Assembly: GCA_027448945.1 (NCBI GenBank)
Contig: DAIDMQ010000042.1
Location: 1-64,000 of the forward strand
Direction: 5' to 3'
DNA from: Gallionellaceae bacterium
Lineage (GTDB): Bacteria; Pseudomonadota; Gammaproteobacteria; Burkholderiales; Gallionellaceae
Length of the DNA stretch: 64,000 bases
Numbering within the stretch: position 1 is the first letter of the stretch; each line of letters opens with the position of its first letter. Below the pieces are notes generated by a model. It was not told where the DNA came from. It was given only the letters and a program-made list of their open reading frames with translations, and did not search any database. The translations under genes and the position numbers were made by a program. Shown piece after piece: positions 60,918 through 64,000 of this stretch.

Positions 60918-62213
60918 TCAGTCTAGTTTTGCCAAGTTGGTGTTGCGTAAAAGTTCCAAGCGTGCGACGAAGTTATCGGCTACAGGTTTGAACGCTGCGT
61001 ACTGTGCGTTGCTGATAGGCTTTGCATCTGGCAGGGCGACACGCAAGGGATCATGTTGTTGGCCATCGACCTTGAATTCATAGTGCAGGTGAGGACCAGT
61101 TGCTAAGCCTGTCATACCAACGTAGCCGATAATTTCTCCTTGGGAAACATGCTGGCCTTTATGCAGACCTTTGGCATAGCGTGAAAGGTGGCCATAGACA
61201 GTGGTATAGCGCCCTTGGTGGTTCACCATGATCACATTGCCGTAGCCGTTTTGTTTGCCGACCAAGGCAATCACGCCGTCCGCCGTCGATTTCACGCCAG
61301 TACCTGTAGGTGCGGCAAAGTCCACGCCCTTGTGCGCGCGCCATTTATTCAGTACCGGATGGAAGCGCGAGGAAGTGAAACCCGAGCTAATACGTGAGAA
61401 TTCTATAGGGGAACGCAAGAAAGCTTTACGCACGCTCTTGCCCTCGGGGGTGTAGTAATCACCGTGGTTGGCGTCACTCTGGAAGTAAACGGCACGGTAA
61501 GTGTGACCTTGATTGATGAACTCGGCTGCTTGTATGCGTCCGGAACGCACTAATGCACCGTTCTTGTATTCCATTTCATACACTGCGGTGAACTTGTCGC
61601 CGCGACGCAAATCGTGGTGGAAATCGATATCGCCGCTGAATAGTTCAGTCAATTGGCGCGCTGCAGCATCAGGCATGCCGGCGGCATCGGTTGCGGCATA
61701 CAAGCTGGTCTTGATTTCGCCGGTGCGAACGAACAAGCGCTTTTCCAACTGTGCGGTTTCGGTCTTGATTTTGTAGCCTGTATCTTGTTTGCTGATGGTG
61801 ACTTGGTCATTATTGTCATTCAAGTAGCGCAAACTGATTAGGCTGCCGTTGTCACTGCGTTCTGCTTGTACTTCTTTACCCACTGCAAGTTTGCGGAATG
61901 ATTCCGCTTCACTTGCGGTACGCAGGTAATTGCTGGCGGCAACATCATCTATATTCATGCGACTCAATATTTCGGCGACAGTATCACCGCGTTGAACTCG
62001 CTCATTACGCCAGAAACTAGTGGCGGTGGTCGCATCAGGGGAGATATGCAGGGGAATCTCTTGTACGGTAACTTGGGTCGTATTCAGACCGAATTCACTT
62101 TGTGGCACCAAGCCAAAAGCAGTCACTACACCCAGCAAAGGCATGGTGGACAGGGTGACAAACCAGCGCAATTTCATTTTGCGTTCTTGGCTGAGTAGGT
62201 TTTGGGTTAACAT
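60918..62213 (-). CDS. M23-family murein endopeptidase (MepM-like)
   Basis: 431 aa. One N-terminal membrane anchor (about 17-35) is followed by an OapA/LysM-like region (about 70-110), a second N-terminal domain and the M23 peptidase (about 290-395). Zinc motifs are intact: FHPVLNKWRAHKGVDFAAPTG and GPHLHYEFKVDG. It cuts peptide cross-links in the periplasm and, with AnmK downstream, ties wall growth to recycling. The ATG has a perfect AGGAGG five bases upstream. It is divergent from tyrS. Confidence 0.94.
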   Translation of the reverse strand: MLTQNLLSQERKMKLRWFVTLSTMPLLGVVTAFGLVPQSEFGLNTTQVTVQEIPLHISPDATTATSFWRNERVQRGDTVAEILSRMNIDDVAASNYLRTASEAESFRKLAVGKEVQAERSDNGSLISLRYLNDNNDQVTISKQDTGYKIKTETAQLEKRLFVRTGEIKTSLYAATDAAGMPDAAARQLTELFSGDIDFHHDLRRGDKFTAVYEMEYKNGALVRSGRIQAAEFINQGHTYRAVYFQSDANHGDYYTPEGKSVRKAFLRSPIEFSRISSGFTSSRFHPVLNKWRAHKGVDFAAPTGTGVKSTADGVIALVGKQNGYGNVIMVNHQGRYTTVYGHLSRYAKGLHKGQHVSQGEIIGYVGMTGLATGPHLHYEFKVDGQQHDPLRVALPDAKPISNAQYAAFKPVADNFVARLELLRNTNLAKLD

Positions 62214-62403
62214 TCGCGCCTCCTGAAGTTGCCTATGTATGTATAGACAACATGCTACATTTTTCGACAGGTGCGCACTTTACCAGAAAGGCTGAGTGTG
62301 GCAAAACCCGACAGATATGCGGCAATCACCCGAACTGAGTGGCAATTGGGCTCTGATGAACGGTGTGAATTTCCATGTGAACGGTCGTTTTATGCGACGC
62401 TGA

Positions 62404-63624
62404 ATGAAATCAAGAAATATGAATGAAATAGAACAACAGCAGGCGCTGTCCGTGATCAAGCGCGGAGCAGACGAATTACTTATAGAGGCGGAACTGATCA
62501 AGAAGTTGGCGCAGGCGCGGCCGCTACGTATCAAGGCGGGTTTCGATCCGACCGCACCCGATCTGCACTTGGGTCACACCGTACTGCTTAACAAGATGCG
62601 TCAGTTACAAGATATGGGCCACCATGCTTTGTTCTTGATCGGTGACTTCACCGGTATGATAGGTGACCCAACTGGTAAGAATGCCACTCGTCCGCCTTTG
62701 ACGCGTGAGCAAGTGCTGGCAAATGCGGAAAGTTACCGTGAACAGGTATTTAAGGTCTTGAATCCCGATAAGACCGAGGTGGTGTTTAATTCCACTTGGA
62801 TGGATAAGTTCAGCGCGGTCGATCTGATCAAGCTGGCCGCGACGCATACCGTGGCACAGATGCTGGAGCGGGATGATTTTTCAAAGCGCTATAAAGGTAA
62901 TCAACCCATCGCAATCCATGAGTTTATCTATCCCTTGGTGCAGGGCTACGATTCGGTCGCTTTGAAGGCTGACATAGAATTGGGCGGTACGGATCAGAAG
63001 TTTAATCTGCTGATGGGCCGCGAATTGCAGAAGCACTTTGGTCAAGCGCCACAGTGTGTGCTGACCATGCCTTTGCTGGAAGGCTTGGATGGCGTCAATA
63101 AGATGTCCAAATCTTTGGGCAACTATGTGGGCATCACCGATACACCGCAAGAGATGTTTGGCAAATTGATGTCGATTTCAGATACCTTGATGTGGCGCTA
63201 TCTGGAGTTGCTGTCATTCCGCAGCCTGTCCGAAATCACGGTATGGCGTGCAGAAGTCGAAGGTGGCCGTAATCCGCGTGATATCAAGGTCGCATTGGCG
63301 CAAGAAATCGTGGCACGCTTCCATAGTCAGCAAGCTGCCGAGGCAGCATTGGCCGAATTCGAAGCACGCTTCCAGAAGGGCGTGTTACCCGATGATATGC
63401 CCGAGCTGAGCGTTAGCAGTATCGATGGTCAGATCGGCATCGCCCATTTGCTTAAGCAGGCCAATCTGGTTGCCAGTACTTCCGAGGCGATGCGCATGAT
63501 TGATCAGGATGCAGTCAAGCTTGATGGTGATAAAGTCAGCAATAAGGCCTTGAAGCTTATGGCAGGGGCCATCGTTGTCGCGCAGGTTGGCAAGCGAAAA
63601 TTTGCCCGTATCACGATTAATTGA
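62404..63624 (+). CDS. tyrS: Tyrosyl-tRNA synthetase
   Basis: 406 aa. [20 protein letters not shown] carries [16 protein letters not shown] carries KMSKS, and an S4 RNA-binding domain closes the protein (about 345-405). It charges tRNA-Tyr. The start is uncertain: ATG 62404 and ATG 62419 are both possible and neither has a good ribosome binding site; both give family-like N-termini. Confidence 0.96.
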   Translation: MKSRNMNEIEQQQALSVIKRGADELLIEAELIKKLAQARPLRIKAGFDPTAPDLHLGHTVLLNKMRQLQDMGHHALFLIGDFTGMIGDPTGKNATRPPLTREQVLANAESYREQVFKVLNPDKTEVVFNSTWMDKFSAVDLIKLAATHTVAQMLERDDFSKRYKGNQPIAIHEFIYPLVQGYDSVALKADIELGGTDQKFNLLMGRELQKHFGQAPQCVLTMPLLEGLDGVNKMSKSLGNYVGITDTPQEMFGKLMSISDTLMWRYLELLSFRSLSEITVWRAEVEGGRNPRDIKVALAQEIVARFHSQQAAEAALAEFEARFQKGVLPDDMPELSVSSIDGQIGIAHLLKQANLVASTSEAMRMIDQDAVKLDGDKVSNKALKLMAGAIVVAQVGKRKFARITIN

Positions 63625-63642
63625 ACCAAATTTAAATATCGG

Positions 63643-63671
63643 TTGTGGCGAGCTAATGCTTTTGCTAGAAT
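63643..63671 (+). promoter_or_regulatory. Promoter of rpsU
   Basis: TTGTGG (63643-63648) and TAGAAT (63666-63671) are 17 bp apart, about 36 bases upstream of the rpsU ATG. The rpsU-yqeY unit therefore has a start of its own downstream of tyrS. Confidence 0.65.
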
Positions 63672-63707
63672 CGCGCCCTCAAATTTTTGGTAGAAGGTAG
63701 TTTGTTC

Positions 63708-63920
63708 ATGACAACAGTACGTGTAAAAGAGAATGAGCCGTTTGAAGTTGCAATGCGTCGTTTCAAGCGTTCCGTAGAAAAGACGGGTCTGTTGACAGAC
63801 TTGCGCGCACGTGAGTTTTACGAAAAGCCAACAGCTGAGCGCAAGCGCAAGCTGGCTGCTGCTGTGAAGCGTCATTACAAACGCATCATGAGCCAGACTC
63901 TGCCACCTAAGTTGTTCTAA
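63708..63920 (+). CDS. rpsU: 30S ribosomal protein S21
   Basis: 70 aa. [40 protein letters not shown] and the basic helix to LPPKLF match S21. ATG 63708 gives the family start; an in-frame GTG at 63687 is too early. It leads the classic rpsU-yqeY-dnaG(-rpoD) macromolecular-synthesis arrangement. Confidence 0.97.
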   Translation: MTTVRVKENEPFEVAMRRFKRSVEKTGLLTDLRAREFYEKPTAERKRKLAAAVKRHYKRIMSQTLPPKLF

Positions 63921-63956
63921 GTATTCCTTATCGACGCCGTGAGGCGCGATATCAAG

Positions 63957-64000
63957 ATGACACTTAAGCAGCAAATCACTGATGATATGAAAGCCGCCAT
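63957..64000 (+). CDS. GatB/YqeY-domain protein, 5' end only
   Basis: Only the first 14 codons lie in the window (MTLKQQITDDMKAA). They match the start of YqeY-like proteins, which resemble the tRNA-binding tail of the amidotransferase subunit GatB. Its position directly after rpsU supports the call. Confidence 0.7.
   Translation, partial: MTLKQQITDDMKAA

Noticed and set aside
1..64000. CRISPR arrays, prophage, insertion sequences, integrons, rRNA genes
   Set aside because: Looked for regular repeat-spacer blocks, transposase, integrase or phage genes and rRNA motifs on both strands; none was seen.

Overview
The window is a chromosomal stretch of a Gram-negative betaproteobacterium. Gene content (Coq7-type ubiquinone synthesis, the LptF/LptG pair, PepA next to HolC and ValS, an argC / coiled-coil protein / bactofilin / erpA / anmK / M23 / tyrS run, rpsU-yqeY) and moderate G+C suggest order Nitrosomonadales, perhaps a Gallionellaceae-like lineage. 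That lineage is inferred from gene order and protein style; no rRNA is present to confirm it. No phage, insertion sequence, integron or CRISPR array was seen.

Layout. 1-0.7 kb: the 3' end of a thioredoxin-fold gene, then tRNA-Lys(UUU) and tRNA-Thr(UGU). 1.1-4.7 kb: a Pat/PatZ-type protein acetyltransferase divergent from a histone-deacetylase-family hydrolase. 4.9-8.2 kb: sucCD, a TerC membrane protein and a universal stress protein. 8.3-20.6 kb: a tightly spaced plus-strand signalling operon: CHASE2 Ser/Thr kinase, PP2C phosphatase, double-FHA protein, CHASE2 adenylate cyclase, metallo-beta-lactamase cyclic-nucleotide phosphodiesterase, cyclic-nucleotide-binding/rhodanese protein, GAF-PilB-like ATPase and GAF-HD-GYP protein. 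20.8-22 kb: two type IV pilin genes, the first behind a near-consensus sigma-54 promoter. 22-38 kb: housekeeping (BepA-like protease, rhodanese/TusA pair, valS, holC, pepA, lptFG, a SulP transporter, sthA, metG, dcd). 38-41 kb: a large basic-amino-acid decarboxylase with a 30-codon upstream ORF, and a small CZB protein. 41-56 kb: ion transporters, rlhA, folA-thyA, a cold-shock gene with a terminator-like leader, lpdA, proA, trpC, a porin, coq7 and an OsmC protein. 56-64 kb: rplM-rpsI, argC, bactofilin, erpA, anmK, an M23 endopeptidase, tyrS, rpsU and the start of yqeY.

The most interesting region is 8.3-22 kb. It encodes a writer, an eraser and a reader for protein phosphorylation; a synthase, a hydrolase and candidate receptors for cAMP; and a probable c-di-GMP hydrolase. 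All of this sits with a pilus-type ATPase and next to two pilins. I infer a circuit in which two CHASE2 sensors feed kinase and cAMP outputs into control of a type IV pilus or related machine. Secondary points of interest are the decarboxylase leader ORF, the terminator-like hairpin before the cold-shock gene, a possible Shine-Dalgarno-masking stem before the cyclase, and a 134-bp palindrome-ended intergenic element.
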